DNA of 64,000 bases from Oceanospirillales bacterium (GTDB lineage: Bacteria > Pseudomonadota > Gammaproteobacteria > Pseudomonadales > Balneatricaceae). The stretch's first letter is position 1. Each line of letters opens with the position of its first letter. The notes under the pieces are model-generated. The model saw only the letters and a program-made list of their open reading frames with translations, made no database searches and was not told the DNA's origin. The stretch lies in assembly GCA_018223185.1 (NCBI GenBank), contig JAAEYW010000005.1:62001-126000 (forward strand), written 5' to 3'. Shown here in pieces: positions 18,038 to 28,443 of this stretch. Made by a program: the position numbers and the translations under genes.

Positions 18038-19273
18038 TTATTCGCTAACTGTATCAGCCGCGTCCAGATCAAAAGCTGAGTGCAATCCGCGCACAGCCAG
18101 CTCAAGGTATTTCTCTGCAATCACAACAGAAACCTTAATTTCAGACGTAGATATCATCTGAATATTGATGTTGTCTCCAGCCAATGTATCAAACATCTTG
18201 CTCGCAACACCAGCATGAGATCGCATACCCACACCAACAATGGACACCTTGGCAATTTTATTATTGCCTACGATCTCCCGCGCACCCAGTTCATCCCTGA
18301 TCTTGAGCAGAATGTCATGCGCAGCAGCAAAGTCATTGCGATGTACAGTGAATGTGAAGTCAGTGGAGTTATCCGCCGCGACATTCTGAAGAATCATGTC
18401 AACTTCAATGTTTGCGCGACTAATCGGCCCCAAAATACGAGAAGCAACACCGGGAATATCGGGTACACCCAGAACTGTCAGCTTTGCTTCATCGCGGTTA
18501 AATGCAATACCTGAGATGACCGGTTTTTCCACTGTATCGTCTTCCTCTGTTGTAATAAGTGTGCCAGGACCATCCTGAAAACTGTGCAGAACCCGCAGTG
18601 GCACATTATATTTACCCGCAAACTCGACAGAGCGAATCTGCAGAACCTTTGAACCGAGGCTGGCCATTTCCAGCATCTCTTCAAAAGTAATCTTATCCAT
18701 ACGCTGCGCGCCTTCCACGACCCGCGGGTCAGTGGTATATACGCCATCAACATCCGTATAGATCTGACACTCGTCCGCCTTCAGAGCGGCCGCAAGCGCA
18801 ACGCCTGTTGTATCAGAACCGCCACGCCCCAGGGTCGTTATATTACCGTCAGGATCAACCCCCTGGAAACCAGCAACAACTACAACCCGACCCTGCTTAA
18901 GGTCGGCACGCATGCCATCAACTTCAATATCCTGAATCCGTGCTTTCATATGCACATCATCGGTCAGAATTTTGACCTGCCCCCCCGTATACGAGCGCGC
19001 ACTAACGCCCCGCGCTTCAAGTGCCATACACAACAGGGCAATTGTTACCTGCTCTCCCGTCGACACAAGCACATCCATTTCACGGGGATTCGGCTGTTCC
19101 TGCATCTCTTTAGCCAGGCCAATGAGGCGGTTTGTTTCACCGCTCATCGCGGATACAACAACCACAATATCATGCCCCGCATCACGGAACCCTTTAACCT
19201 TATCGGCTACACCCTGAATACGTTCAACGGTACCGACAGAGGTTCCACCATATTTCTGTACATATAGGGCCAT
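18038..19273 (-). CDS. lysC: Aspartate kinase
   Basis: The 411-residue monofunctional aspartokinase has the N-terminal KYGGTSVG motif, the kinase core with VVSAMSGETNRL and LGRGGSDTT, and two C-terminal ACT domains (about residues 265-410) for feedback control by lysine and/or threonine. It phosphorylates aspartate at the head of lysine, threonine and methionine synthesis. It lies in the conserved alaS-lysC-csrA run, 52 bp after alaS. Confidence 0.97.
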   Translation of the reverse strand: MALYVQKYGGTSVGTVERIQGVADKVKGFRDAGHDIVVVVSAMSGETNRLIGLAKEMQEQPNPREMDVLVSTGEQVTIALLCMALEARGVSARSYTGGQVKILTDDVHMKARIQDIEVDGMRADLKQGRVVVVAGFQGVDPDGNITTLGRGGSDTTGVALAAALKADECQIYTDVDGVYTTDPRVVEGAQRMDKITFEEMLEMASLGSKVLQIRSVEFAGKYNVPLRVLHSFQDGPGTLITTEEDDTVEKPVISGIAFNRDEAKLTVLGVPDIPGVASRILGPISRANIEVDMILQNVAADNSTDFTFTVHRNDFAAAHDILLKIRDELGAREIVGNNKIAKVSIVGVGMRSHAGVASKMFDTLAGDNINIQMISTSEIKVSVVIAEKYLELAVRGLHSAFDLDAADTVSE

Positions 19274-19325
19274 ACTTATCCGTTCCCTTCATCAGCCTTA
19301 CGGCTGCAGTTATTACACGCTCTTA

Positions 19326-21887
19326 TTACAAGCTCTGCTCAACCAGTTTCTGCACATCAGCCAACGCTGCTGGCAGAGCATCAGTTTCAGTACCACCACC
19401 CTGAGCAAAGTCAGGACGACCGCCACCTTTACCACCCAGGCGGGTAGTCAGTTCGCGGACCAGGTCACCCGCTTTAACCTGACCAGTCAGATCTTTAGTG
19501 ACGCCGGCAGCCAGACTCACCTTGCCGTCAGCGATCGTTGCCAGAACCACAACGCCGCTTCCGAGTTTATTCTTCAGCTGATCAATCGTATCGCGCAACG
19601 TCTTAGGATCAACGCCCTCTAACTGCTCAGCTAATACCTTAATACCTTTAACATCGACAGCGTTGCTCAACAGATCGGCGCCTTTCGCGGCAGCCAGCTT
19701 AGCTTTCATCTGCTCAAGCTCTTTTTCAAGCTGCCGGCTCTTGCTGACCTGCTCCTGAAGCTTCGTCTCCAGCTGTACTGCAGACTGATCGATATACTCC
19801 AGAGCTTTCGCTCCGGTAACAGCCTCGATACGGCGTACACCTGCAGCAATACCACCTTCGGACACAATTTTCAGCAGCGCAATATCACCCGTACGACTGG
19901 CATGAGTACCACCGCAAAGCTCGACAGAAAAACCATCCCCCATCGTCAGAACACGGACGGTATCTTCATACTTCTCACCAAACAGAGCCGCAGCGCCTGT
20001 CTGCTTAGCCGTTTCAAGATCCATAATATCGGTACGCACTTCAGAGTTCAGACGGATCTGTTCATTACAGATCTTCTCAATCAGCTTTAACTCATCAGGC
20101 TTAACTGCCTCAAAGTGAGAGAAGTCGAATCGCAGACGATCAGCATCACAGAGAGAACCCTTTTGCTGTACATGTTCACCCAGAACCTGGCTTAAGGCCT
20201 CATGAAGAATATGAGTTGCAGAGTGATTAACGGCTGTAGCACGGCGTTTAGATTCATCAACCTGCACAGAGACTGTATCACCTACCGCCAGACTACCAGC
20301 GACCAGTACACCATGATGCAGGTGATTTTTCGATTCTTTAGTACAGTCATCCACCCGGAACTCAGTTGCGTCTGCGGTTAACAGGCCCGTATCACCGACC
20401 TGACCACCGGATTCGCCGTAGAATGGTGTCTGATCCAGCACCACCATACCTTTATCACCTGCATTTAACTGATCTACCGCCTCACCATCACAGAACAAAG
20501 CAACAACGTTTGCCGAACCGTTCAGCTGTGTATAACCGACAAACTCAGTCTGGCCATCAAGACGGATAGTATCATTGTAATCAACGTTAAATTTACCGGC
20601 CGCCCGGGCACGGTTACGCTGATCCTCCATCGCCCTGTCAAAGCCATCCATATCAACAGTTAATTTATGCTCACGTGCAACGTCTGCTGTCAGATCGACA
20701 GGAAAGCCGTAAGTATCATACAACTTAAATACGGTTTCACCAGGGATCCCGGTGCCGTCCAGATTAGTAATAACCTCTTCTAACAGACGCAGACCGTGAT
20801 CAAGGGTTTTAGCGAACTGCTCTTCCTCTTTCAGCAATACCCGCTCAATCTGAGCCTGCTTCTCTTTCAGCTCAGGATAGGCATCACCCATCTCAGCTAC
20901 CAGCGCTGCTACCAGAGTATTAAAGAAAGGCCCTGTGGCACCCAGTTTATTACCATGACGCACAGCGCGACGGATAATACGGCGTAATACGTAACCGGCA
21001 CCTTCATTTGAGGGAATCACTCCATCGCAAATCAGAAAGGCGCAGGAGCGGATATGGTCAGCAATTACCCGCAGTGACTGAGTATCTGTCTCTTTACAAC
21101 CTACCGCAGCTGAAGCGGCTTTCAAGAGATTCTGAAACAGGTCTATCTCATAGTTAGAGTGAACGCCCTGCAGTACGGCCGCAATCCGCTCCAGCCCCAT
21201 ACCAGTATCGATTGAAGGGTTAGGCAGCGGCTCCATTGAACCATCTGCAGAGCGGTTGAACTGCATAAAGACCAGGTTCCAGATCTCGATGTAACGATCA
21301 CCGTCTTCTTCAGGACTTCCGGGAGGCCCGCCCCAGACATCAGCGCCATGATCATAAAAGATCTCACTTGAAGGGCCACAAGGACCGGTATCACCCATCG
21401 ACCAGAAATTATCCTCATCCAGCTTGGAAAACCGCTCCGGATCAATGCCCATCTCTTCTTTCCAGATTTTCTCGGCTTCGTCATCGGAGATGTGAACGGT
21501 TACCCAAAGCTTCTCTTTCGGTAATTCAAGAACTTCCGTCAGAAAATACCAGGCAAAGCGAATAGCATCGCGCTTAAAGTAGTCACCGAAACTGAAGTTA
21601 CCCAGCATTTCAAAAAAAGTATGGTGACGGGCAGTATAACCGACATTATCCAGGTCATTGTGTTTACCACCGGCACGAACACAGCGCTGACTGGTAGTCG
21701 CCCGGCTATAAGAGCGTTTATCGCTACCCAGAAAGACATCTTTAAACTGCACCATCCCCGCATTAGTAAACATCAGGGTGGGGTCATTCCCGGGAATCAG
21801 TGAACTACTTTCTACAATTTCATGCCCCTGAGACTGAAAATATCCCAGAAAAGCCTGACGCAGTTCAGCACTTGTCATATTTTTCAT
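19326..21887 (-). CDS. alaS: Alanyl-tRNA synthetase
   Basis: The 853-residue enzyme has the class II catalytic domain at the N-terminus ([18 protein letters not shown]), an editing domain with the zinc ligands HSATHILH and [11 protein letters not shown], a coiled coil near residues 715-745 and a C-terminal oligomerisation domain. It is slightly shorter than E. coli AlaS (876). It charges tRNA-Ala and clears mischarged Ser and Gly. It is the first gene of the conserved block. Confidence 0.98.
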   Translation of the reverse strand: MKNMTSAELRQAFLGYFQSQGHEIVESSSLIPGNDPTLMFTNAGMVQFKDVFLGSDKRSYSRATTSQRCVRAGGKHNDLDNVGYTARHHTFFEMLGNFSFGDYFKRDAIRFAWYFLTEVLELPKEKLWVTVHISDDEAEKIWKEEMGIDPERFSKLDEDNFWSMGDTGPCGPSSEIFYDHGADVWGGPPGSPEEDGDRYIEIWNLVFMQFNRSADGSMEPLPNPSIDTGMGLERIAAVLQGVHSNYEIDLFQNLLKAASAAVGCKETDTQSLRVIADHIRSCAFLICDGVIPSNEGAGYVLRRIIRRAVRHGNKLGATGPFFNTLVAALVAEMGDAYPELKEKQAQIERVLLKEEEQFAKTLDHGLRLLEEVITNLDGTGIPGETVFKLYDTYGFPVDLTADVAREHKLTVDMDGFDRAMEDQRNRARAAGKFNVDYNDTIRLDGQTEFVGYTQLNGSANVVALFCDGEAVDQLNAGDKGMVVLDQTPFYGESGGQVGDTGLLTADATEFRVDDCTKESKNHLHHGVLVAGSLAVGDTVSVQVDESKRRATAVNHSATHILHEALSQVLGEHVQQKGSLCDADRLRFDFSHFEAVKPDELKLIEKICNEQIRLNSEVRTDIMDLETAKQTGAAALFGEKYEDTVRVLTMGDGFSVELCGGTHASRTGDIALLKIVSEGGIAAGVRRIEAVTGAKALEYIDQSAVQLETKLQEQVSKSRQLEKELEQMKAKLAAAKGADLLSNAVDVKGIKVLAEQLEGVDPKTLRDTIDQLKNKLGSGVVVLATIADGKVSLAAGVTKDLTGQVKAGDLVRELTTRLGGKGGGRPDFAQGGGTETDALPAALADVQKLVEQSL

Positions 21888-22085
21888 AGCTTTAGTCGCT
21901 CTAATACCTAACCGTCACCGGACCTGTTTCTGATACAAAACAGAAACTTAGAAACAGGCATGGAATTCATTATAAAAATGGCGAAGTAGTATATAACGAG
22001 ACGATTAAATCTACGAATTTTTTTATTTTAGAGGTTGTTTCTCAAAGTCTTTCATACACCACAGGGCAACCGTAATGATGACCCG

Positions 22086-22544
22086 TTACTCTTTATCCCT
22101 AGCGAACCCAGTGGCATAGTTAATCTGTTCTGAAGTGAACCCCCGCTGCGCCATAAAGCGCATTCTTTTGCCACGCTCTTTATAATCAGACGGGTCAAGA
22201 TCAGCTCTGTATTTACGCTGATACATATCCAGCGCCAACGCAAACCAGTCCGGATTGGCCGTCTCAAAGGCAGCTTCTATTAACTCACAGTCAATCCCTT
22301 TACGCTGCAGCTCAAAACGGATTTTTATCAGTCCTTGTCCCTGACCAATCCGCATGCGAATGAAACTTTCGGTAAAACGCTGATCTGACTGATAGCCATT
22401 GAATGCCAGATCATCAAGCACTGCTTCGATATCAATATCGTCACAACGACTCGCCAGCTTATCCAGCAACTCCTTGCGGGAGTGTTCTCTGCGTGCCAGT
22501 AATCCAATTGCTGCATTTTTGGCTTCAGCCTGAGTCTGGTACAT
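22086..22544 (-). CDS. recX: Regulatory protein RecX
   Basis: The 152-residue, charged, helical protein has the RecX three-helix repeats, including LLARREHSRKELLDKL and the C-terminal RGKRMRFMAQRGFTSEQI. RecX modulates RecA filaments. It lies 130 bp downstream of recA behind a terminator hairpin, so its expression probably depends on read-through from recA. The 540-bp stretch 21888-22085 plus 22545-22675 holds only spacer and that hairpin. Confidence 0.93.
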   Translation of the reverse strand: MYQTQAEAKNAAIGLLARREHSRKELLDKLASRCDDIDIEAVLDDLAFNGYQSDQRFTESFIRMRIGQGQGLIKIRFELQRKGIDCELIEAAFETANPDWFALALDMYQRKYRADLDPSDYKERGKRMRFMAQRGFTSEQINYATGFARDKE

Positions 22545-22630
22545 ACTCTTCCTATCTAAACTGACTTTCCGACACGATTTTCCCAGGCGGATCAGCGCAC
22601 TATTTACCCGAGCAATTAATCCGTGGATAC

Positions 22631-22656
22631 AAAAAAGGAGCCCTCAGGCTCCTTTC
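22631..22656 (-). terminator. Terminator of recA
   Basis: On the minus strand GGAGCC-TGAG-GGCTCC is followed by six T residues. It is placed 20 bp after the recA stop and before recX. Confidence 0.88.
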
Positions 22657-22675
22657 ATTTATACAGATCAACCGG

Positions 22676-23719
22676 TTACAGATCCAGCTGAGGCTCAGCC
22701 GCAGACTCTTCCTCTTTAACTTTAGGCTTCGCAACCGCCAGCAGTTTTTCACGGATTGCAGCTTCAACCTCAGTTGCAATCTCAGGATGCTCTTCAAGGT
22801 AGTTAGCTGCATTAGCTTTACCCTGACCTATCTTGGTGCCCTGATAGGCATACCATGCGCCTGACTTATCCACAAAGCCATGCTTAACACCCAGATCGAT
22901 CACTTCGCCCATATGATAGATGCCCGCACCATACATAATCTGGAACTCAGCTTCACGGAATGGTGGTGCAACCTTATTTTTAACAACCTTAACCCGGGTT
23001 TCGTTACCGACGATCTCATCGCCCTGTTTAACTGCCCCGATGCGGCGGATATCCAGCCTAACCGATGCATAAAATTTCAGTGCATTACCACCCGTTGTTG
23101 TTTCAGGGCTACCAAACATGACACCAATCTTCATACGAATCTGGTTGATGAAAATAACCAGGGTATTAGCGTTCTTCACATTACCGGTTAATTTACGCAG
23201 TGCCTGAGACATCAGACGAGCCTGAAGGCCCATATGAGAGTCGCCCATCTCACCCTCAATTTCAGCTTTAGGTGTTAAAGCTGCTACAGAGTCAACCACC
23301 AGTACATCAACAGCATTGGAGCGTACCAGCATGTCGGTAATTTCCAGCGCCTGCTCGCCGGTATCAGGCTGAGAGACCAGCATTTCATCGACATTTACGC
23401 CCAGTTTTTCAGCATAACCGGGGTCCAGCGCATGCTCTGCGTCAACAAAAGCACAGGTCTTACCCATCTTCTGCGCTTCAGCAATAACCTGCAGAGTCAG
23501 CGTCGTTTTACCGGAAGATTCAGGACCATAAATTTCAACAATCCGACCAGTCGGCAGGCCGCCAATTCCAAGTGCAATATCCAGCCCTAATGAGCCGGTT
23601 GATATTGCCGGAATCGCTTCCCGGGGATGATCCCCCATCTTCATTACCGCACCTTTACCAAATTGACGTTCAATCTGACTCAGGGCAGCATCAAGTGCTT
23701 TCTGTCTGTTCGCATCCAT
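22676..23719 (-). CDS. recA: Recombinase RecA
   Basis: The 347-residue protein has Walker A GPESSGKT near residue 66, the VDAEHALDP and [14 protein letters not shown] segments and an acidic C-terminal tail. It promotes strand exchange and LexA self-cleavage. A LexA-type box and promoter precede it, and a terminator follows. It is flanked by cinA and recX as in many gammaproteobacteria. Confidence 0.99.
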   Translation of the reverse strand: MDANRQKALDAALSQIERQFGKGAVMKMGDHPREAIPAISTGSLGLDIALGIGGLPTGRIVEIYGPESSGKTTLTLQVIAEAQKMGKTCAFVDAEHALDPGYAEKLGVNVDEMLVSQPDTGEQALEITDMLVRSNAVDVLVVDSVAALTPKAEIEGEMGDSHMGLQARLMSQALRKLTGNVKNANTLVIFINQIRMKIGVMFGSPETTTGGNALKFYASVRLDIRRIGAVKQGDEIVGNETRVKVVKNKVAPPFREAEFQIMYGAGIYHMGEVIDLGVKHGFVDKSGAWYAYQGTKIGQGKANAANYLEEHPEIATEVEAAIREKLLAVAKPKVKEEESAAEPQLDL

Positions 23720-23751
23720 TGTAATGACCTATCTCTGCAACGCAGTTAAAA

Positions 23752-23799
23752 TACTGTATGTTTGACCAGCATTATTAACATAGCGCGTTCCGTTTGCAA
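23752..23799 (-). promoter_or_regulatory. recA promoter with LexA (SOS) box
   Basis: On the minus strand TTGCAA (23799-23794) and AATAAT (23776-23771) are 17 bp apart. Directly downstream lies TACTGTATG-N-type SOS box 23752-23771 (plus-strand CTGTATGTTTGACCAG, one mismatch to CTGT-N8-ACAG), overlapping the expected start of transcription. Confidence 0.8.
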
Positions 23800-23816
23800 G
23801 AAAAAAATATGTTTTT

Positions 23817-24311
23817 TTATACAGTGTTTTTATTTAGTTGTTTTATAAGCCCTTTTAAAGCTTCTCTGACGGCTGACAGACGAACTGAGTATCGATCACC
23901 CGTGAAATGAAAACAGCGCGTTTCGACCTCACTACCCTCGAAATACCAGGCCATCCATACGGTACCCACGGGCTTTTGCTGGGTTCCACCACCAGGACCT
24001 GCCACGCCACTGATCGACACACTCAATACTGCCCGACTGTTATGTACGGCCCCTTCAGCCATCGCCATAACAACTGATTCGCTGACCGCACCCTCACTGA
24101 TGAAAAGCTCTTCAGGCACCCCCAGCATCCGGGTTTTAGCCTCATTACTGTAGGTTACAAAGCCACATTCAAACCAACCGGAGCTACCGGCCAGCGCAGT
24201 AATTTCCTGCGCCACCCATCCCCCGGTACAGGACTCTGCGGTTGCGATCCTGACCTGCCTATTCAGTGCCAGTTGTGCCAGTGTTTCAACCAGCTGGTTT
24301 ATCTCTGTCAT
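23817..24311 (-). CDS. cinA: CinA C-terminal domain protein (nicotinamide-nucleotide amidase, PncC)
   Basis: The 164-residue protein, from the ATG at 24311, has the CinA amidase motifs ATAESCTGGWVAQ, FVTYSNEAKTRMLGV, EGAVSESVV and SGVAGPGGGTQQKPVGTVW. It deamidates NMN to NaMN in pyridine-nucleotide recycling. A longer frame running to 24719 is open, but its extra part crosses an 8-bp tandem repeat and is not family sequence, so the short start is chosen. It lies upstream of recA as usual, but mutS, its normal neighbour, is 30 kb away here. Confidence 0.92.
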   Translation of the reverse strand: MTEINQLVETLAQLALNRQVRIATAESCTGGWVAQEITALAGSSGWFECGFVTYSNEAKTRMLGVPEELFISEGAVSESVVMAMAEGAVHNSRAVLSVSISGVAGPGGGTQQKPVGTVWMAWYFEGSEVETRCFHFTGDRYSVRLSAVREALKGLIKQLNKNTV

Positions 24312-24957
24312 CACTATCCCAGACGGTGTAATTGCTATACAAAAAAATATTTTCACGCGCTGCCTGAAACCGCCGTCATCCGCGCTAATTTTACTCGGCT
24401 CAACGCCAATTTCTGGACCTCTGGACGGGGCTTGCAAGGTGATAATCATATCCTGCCACAGCCAGGCGATGTAAGCATAGATGATCAACATAGCATGCGC
24501 TGCACGCTCAGAGATGGCAATACAGTTAATAATGCCCTTAAATCTGGAACGGATGAGGTCGACACAGCCCGGCAAAAGCACCGTCAGTACTGAAAGGCCA
24601 GCGGTAACCGGTGGAACGGTGGAACGGTGGAACGGTGGAACGGTGAAGATTCTGAGCGATTCCCGGCATCCGGCAGTGGCACGTGCAGGTCCGTCTGAGT
24701 ACTCCGGACAGTTTCTCAACCGTCAGGGCAGTGCGGGTAGAGGGCAATAACCGGTCTCCTTAATCGTATTAGTTGCTGTTTATAACTAATTTCCTGTCTC
24801 AGAAAACATAATCAGCAATAAACGACCGCAGTCTGTCGCTTTGTTTAGCCAGAGTAAACTTGTATGCAGCTACGCCATTCAGGCCGCAGTCCGTCGCAAC
24901 GGACTACTTAACTGATGAAACAAGTAACTGACTAAACAAGGTTTCTTCAGATACACT
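24312..24957. other. Gene-poor junction region between cinA and moaD
   Basis: About 650 bp without a convincing gene. It contains a GGTGGAAC tandem repeat (24610-24641) and a perfect 7-bp hairpin, AGTCCGT-CGCA-ACGGACT (24888-24905), with no T-run. Open frames here have no family features. It marks the left edge of the anaerobic block. Confidence 0.6.
24610..24641. repeat. 8-bp tandem repeat, GGTGGAAC x4
   Basis: Four perfect head-to-tail copies of GGTGGAAC are followed by the diverged GGTGAAG. The number is not a multiple of three, so slippage would shift any frame crossing it, which argues against the long cinA start. Confidence 0.95.
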
Positions 24958-25212
24958 TCAACCGCCGGTTACCGGCGGGAAAAAAGCGACTTCATCGCCG
25001 GAAGTAATAGATTTATCGCGGGAACAAATCTCCTGATTAACCGCAGTACAGATCAATTTACTCGCCAGGGCTGATTGCCACTTATCGCCTCGCAGATGAC
25101 CCAGATACATCATTAAATCCGAAACGGTCTGGACCTGTTCAGGCAATTCAACAGCCTCCCTGTCGACTCCGAGAACGTCTCTTAAACCGGCAAAATAACA
25201 CAGTGTCAGCAT
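24958..25212 (-). CDS. moaD: Molybdopterin synthase small subunit MoaD
   Basis: The 84-residue ubiquitin-like protein ends in PPVTGG, the C-terminal Gly-Gly that is adenylated and thiocarboxylated. The N-terminal MLTLCYFAGLRDVLG and the DEVAFFPPV strand match MoaD. It donates sulfur to precursor Z in molybdopterin formation. The large subunit gene moaE, and moaC, are not in the window. It is the last gene on this side of the Moco cluster. Confidence 0.92.
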   Translation of the reverse strand: MLTLCYFAGLRDVLGVDREAVELPEQVQTVSDLMMYLGHLRGDKWQSALASKLICTAVNQEICSRDKSITSGDEVAFFPPVTGG

Positions 25213-25304
25213 TACTCCTGCACCTCAATTCCCTAGATTCAATATCGCTACAGTCATTCATTTATCCGTCGCCCTGTCCCAGCTTACCTGACACTTCTGA
25301 CTGA

Positions 25305-25835
25305 TCAGACAACCGCCTGATCTGCCGGCGCGCTATTTTCAGTATGGTAAAGCTTGATGCCCGATAGCAGTTTCAGGATATCCAGTGTCGAGACCGCACC
25401 ACAAATTTTTTCATCCCGTGTAATAAAGATCCTGTGTACGCCTCTGCTGTGCATCGTTTCGGCAAGCTCAGTCACAGGGGTCGTGTCAGATGCCGAAATA
25501 ATAGACCGGGTCATAATCTCGGCTACCAGATGATTTTTATGCTGATCACCGTCGGATAAACCTAATTCATCAGGTGAAAAGCCTTCAAGGGTGTTGTAAT
25601 AGTACTGCGTGGTGGGATTTTCATTCATTGAGTGCGATGGATTACTGTCAAATGTGAGAATATCACTCAGGCTGACGACGCCGACAAACTCCCTTTTAGA
25701 CGATAACACCGGTGCGCCGGTGACTTTATGGCGGTTAAAAAAATCGATCAGGGTCTGGATAGACCAATGCTCTGACACTGTCAGTAAATCTTGCGACATT
25801 ATATCGCCGGCGACCATTTCTGTGCGGGTATTCAT
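25305..25835 (-). CDS. Protein with two CBS domains
   Basis: About 176 residues from the ATG at 25835, which has AGAGGA 8 bases before it; a longer in-frame start at 25901 lacks a clear ribosome site. Two CBS domains are seen: residues about 8-70 (AGDIMSQDLLTVSEHWSI, RHKVTGAPVLS, GVVSLSDIL) and about 105-165 (VAEIMTRSIISASD, RGVHRIFITRD, GAVSTLDIL). No catalytic domain is attached, so it is probably an adenylate-sensing or regulatory partner. It lies between mobA and moaD. The 230-bp gap upstream has only a weak FNR-like sequence. Confidence 0.88.
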   Translation of the reverse strand: MNTRTEMVAGDIMSQDLLTVSEHWSIQTLIDFFNRHKVTGAPVLSSKREFVGVVSLSDILTFDSNPSHSMNENPTTQYYYNTLEGFSPDELGLSDGDQHKNHLVAEIMTRSIISASDTTPVTELAETMHSRGVHRIFITRDEKICGAVSTLDILKLLSGIKLYHTENSAPADQAVV

Positions 25836-26065
25836 AGTTTTCATCCTCTGCATCAGTTCTAGCGACCTGTTAACTGCAGGCCTGAAACTACGATTACACA
25901 TGGCAACCAGACGAGCTATATCTCAGAAGTGGTAATCGGACCGCAGCAGGGACCTTAATACCCCAGACATTGATCTGAGTTAAGAAACAGTGGAGAACTT
26001 CAACCGCTGCAGGCTGTTTCCAGTCTCAGTAATCCCAACAGAGCAGCCACTAAAGCGAACCTGCA

Positions 26066-26656
26066 TCACCCCACAGCCAGTAGTTCGGGCGTATTAAAAT
26101 TCAGCAAACAATCACACTCCCTGCTGACATCCAGGGCAACATGCGGCAACTGTCGGTACCAGCGCCCCACGGCTCCCTGACCAGCAGCCAGCCACTGCTC
26201 CAGAGCGGTCCGGTGACATGCCGGAATAATCGCATGCAGGTAATGTTCGCGCGCTCCGGTTTTCAGAAAAACAATATGCCCGGGATAAAGGCGGGCATGA
26301 CGTACCAGCATGCCTAACACCTGCTGACTGACCAGAGGGGTATCACAGGGTAATACCAGCAGGTGACTGACGTCGGCGTCCAGTTCGGCCAGAGCGGCCT
26401 CAATACCTGCCAGCGGCCCACTGAAGCCCGCCTTCCGATCACCCACCAGCGTCTCCCCAAAGCGGGCATAGAGGTGTTCATTACGATTACAACTGATGAT
26501 CAACTGATCAACCACAGGCCTGATCTGCTGAAGTGTCCAGCTAATCATGGGGGCTTCACGGAAAGACAGCAATCCCTTGTCCTGACCTCCCATACGGCTA
26601 CCCTGTCCACCGGCAAGTACAACGCCCGCCAGTCGGTTAAATCCAGCACCAGACAT
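26066..26656 (-). CDS. mobA: Molybdenum cofactor guanylyltransferase MobA
   Basis: The 196-residue nucleotidyltransferase has the N-terminal GTP-binding loop VVLAGGQGSRMGGQDKGLL, then GPLAGIEAAL and LPCDTPLV with the metal-binding Asp. It joins GMP to Mo-molybdopterin to form the guanine dinucleotide cofactor required by NarG. It starts one base after the moeA stop, so it is co-transcribed. Confidence 0.95.
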   Translation of the reverse strand: MSGAGFNRLAGVVLAGGQGSRMGGQDKGLLSFREAPMISWTLQQIRPVVDQLIISCNRNEHLYARFGETLVGDRKAGFSGPLAGIEAALAELDADVSHLLVLPCDTPLVSQQVLGMLVRHARLYPGHIVFLKTGAREHYLHAIIPACHRTALEQWLAAGQGAVGRWYRQLPHVALDVSRECDCLLNFNTPELLAVG

Positions 26657-26657
26657 A

Positions 26658-27887
26658 TCAGCTCAACAACCCGTCAAAGGGATAAAAGGCCAGTAAATCG
26701 CTCTCACCCACCGACTGTAGCGCCGGTATCCGCAAGAAACCCTGCGCCAACACCGAGGAGCTCAGTACGCCTGAGCTCTGACTATGGACCGGTGCGGCAT
26801 ACAGCTGCCCATCGCGCCATTCCAGACTGGCACGCAGAAATTCATCCCGGGGTATCGCCCGGTCACGCCGGAAACCACTTTTAACCGGAAAACAGGGGGG
26901 AGCTACTGCGCTGCACCCCTGCATGGCCATCAGATAAGGACGGGCAATCATCAGAAAAGTCACTAATACCGCTGCCGGGTTACCCGGCAACCCCATGAAA
27001 GGCACCTGACCGATACGGCCGTACGCCAGAGGCTTGCCCGGCTTGATCGCCAGCCGCCAGAGATTCAGCTCACCAAGACTTTCAACTGCGGCCTTAACAT
27101 GATCTTCCTCACCGACGGATACCCCGCCACTGCTGAGAATCAGGTCAGCGCGTTCGGCAGCTAAACTGAGTGCATCGCGGGTTTCAGCCAGCGTATCACC
27201 GATAATACCGCTGAATAGCACCTCGACACCCAGCGTCTCAAGCATCCCTTTTAGAGTGTAATAATTGGAGTTGTAGATTTTACCCGCAGCACAGCTATCA
27301 CCGGGCATCACCAGTTCATCACCGGTGGTGATAATTTCTACTCGCAGACGCCGGTAGACTCTCAACCGCTTGAGACCGACGGAAGCAATCACCCCCAGAT
27401 GACGACCATCAAGTCTGACACCTTTTTCCACGACACCGCTGCCGGGTAAAATATCCTGCCCTGCCGGACGAATATTATCTCCGGCTGACGGAATCTCACT
27501 GAGGATGACCCGATCGCCATCCCGGCTACAGCGCTCCTGCATAACCACGGCATTAGCTCCGGGCGGAATTTCAGAACCGGTAAAGATCCGTGCAGCCGTA
27601 CCCGGCAACAAGTGGTCTCCCTGCTGGCCCGCTGCGATACGCTGACTGACCGGAAGACAAAGATCCTCAGGCAGGGACTGGGTGTTCACCGCGTAGCCAT
27701 CCATCGCACTGTTGGCAGCGGGGGGAACGGCAATCGGCGATATCAGCGTCTCTGCCAGCACCCGTCCACAGGACTGATCCAGGGGCAGAATTTCAGTTGC
27801 ATCAATACACTGAGCCGATGCCAGTAACTTAGTCAGCGCCTCAGCAAAGGGCATCAACCCGCCACCGTCACAACTACAACCACTCAT
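26658..27887 (-). CDS. moeA: Molybdopterin molybdenumtransferase MoeA
   Basis: The 409-residue protein has the MoeA signatures SAMDGYAVN, ITTGDELVMPGD, SGGVSVGEEDHV and MGLPGNPAAVLVTF. It inserts molybdate into adenylylated molybdopterin. The start overlaps the moaB stop by 4 bp. A short Cys- and Gly-rich leader (SGCSCDGGG) precedes the usual N-terminus; its role is unknown. Confidence 0.96.
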   Translation of the reverse strand: MSGCSCDGGGLMPFAEALTKLLASAQCIDATEILPLDQSCGRVLAETLISPIAVPPAANSAMDGYAVNTQSLPEDLCLPVSQRIAAGQQGDHLLPGTAARIFTGSEIPPGANAVVMQERCSRDGDRVILSEIPSAGDNIRPAGQDILPGSGVVEKGVRLDGRHLGVIASVGLKRLRVYRRLRVEIITTGDELVMPGDSCAAGKIYNSNYYTLKGMLETLGVEVLFSGIIGDTLAETRDALSLAAERADLILSSGGVSVGEEDHVKAAVESLGELNLWRLAIKPGKPLAYGRIGQVPFMGLPGNPAAVLVTFLMIARPYLMAMQGCSAVAPPCFPVKSGFRRDRAIPRDEFLRASLEWRDGQLYAAPVHSQSSGVLSSSVLAQGFLRIPALQSVGESDLLAFYPFDGLLS

Positions 27888-28432
27888 GAGCGTGGCCCAC
27901 AGGCACTGCTGATGTCCGGCAGCACCATTTCGACAAAGTTACAGGGGCGGTGACGGGCATCAAGCTGCTCACAGATTACCTTTTCCCACGCGGTACGACA
28001 GGCCCCGGGAGAGCCCGGCATGGCAAAAATCACAGTCCGGTTGGCGACCCCCGCGATCGCACGGGACTGAATCGTCGAGGTACCAATCTCGGCATGGGAC
28101 AGCTGACGGAACAACTCCCCATAACCCTCAATCGTCTTATCGAACAACGGCAGTAATGCTTCCGGCGTATTATCGCGGACTGTGAAACCGGTGCCACCGG
28201 TCACTAGCACTACCTGCACATTGTCCCGGGCGATCCAGTCAGACACAACCGCCCGAAGCTGATAAATATCATCTGGTCTGATCTGCCGGTCCGCTAACAG
28301 ATGCCCGGAACCTTGCAGACACGTCTGAAGAGTATCACCCGAACCATCCGTTTCCAGAGTACGGGTATCTGAAACGGTCAGTAACGCTATATTCAGGGGT
28401 TGAAACTGTGCATCTTTTTTCGCGTGCCCCAT
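27884..28432 (-). CDS. moaB: Molybdopterin adenylyltransferase (MoaB/MogA type)
   Basis: The 182-residue protein has LLTVSDTRTLETDGSGDTL, LVTGGTGFTVRDNTPEAL and the C-terminal MPGSPGACRTAW of MoaB/MogA. It adenylylates molybdopterin before MoeA acts. It follows the DGC-domain gene by 11 bp and overlaps moeA by 4 bp. Confidence 0.93.
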   Translation of the reverse strand: MGHAKKDAQFQPLNIALLTVSDTRTLETDGSGDTLQTCLQGSGHLLADRQIRPDDIYQLRAVVSDWIARDNVQVVLVTGGTGFTVRDNTPEALLPLFDKTIEGYGELFRQLSHAEIGTSTIQSRAIAGVANRTVIFAMPGSPGACRTAWEKVICEQLDARHRPCNFVEMVLPDISSACGPRS

Positions 28433-28443
28433 GACAAAACTCC

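Noticed and set aside
23817-24719. Long 300-residue start for cinA
   Set aside because: The extra N-terminal part has no family sequence and crosses an 8-bp tandem repeat; the ATG at 24311 gives the normal PncC length.
25970-25983. FNR-like sequence TTGATCTGAGTTAA upstream of the CBS gene
   Set aside because: It matches 8 of 10 bases, but no -10 is found at the right distance toward the gene.
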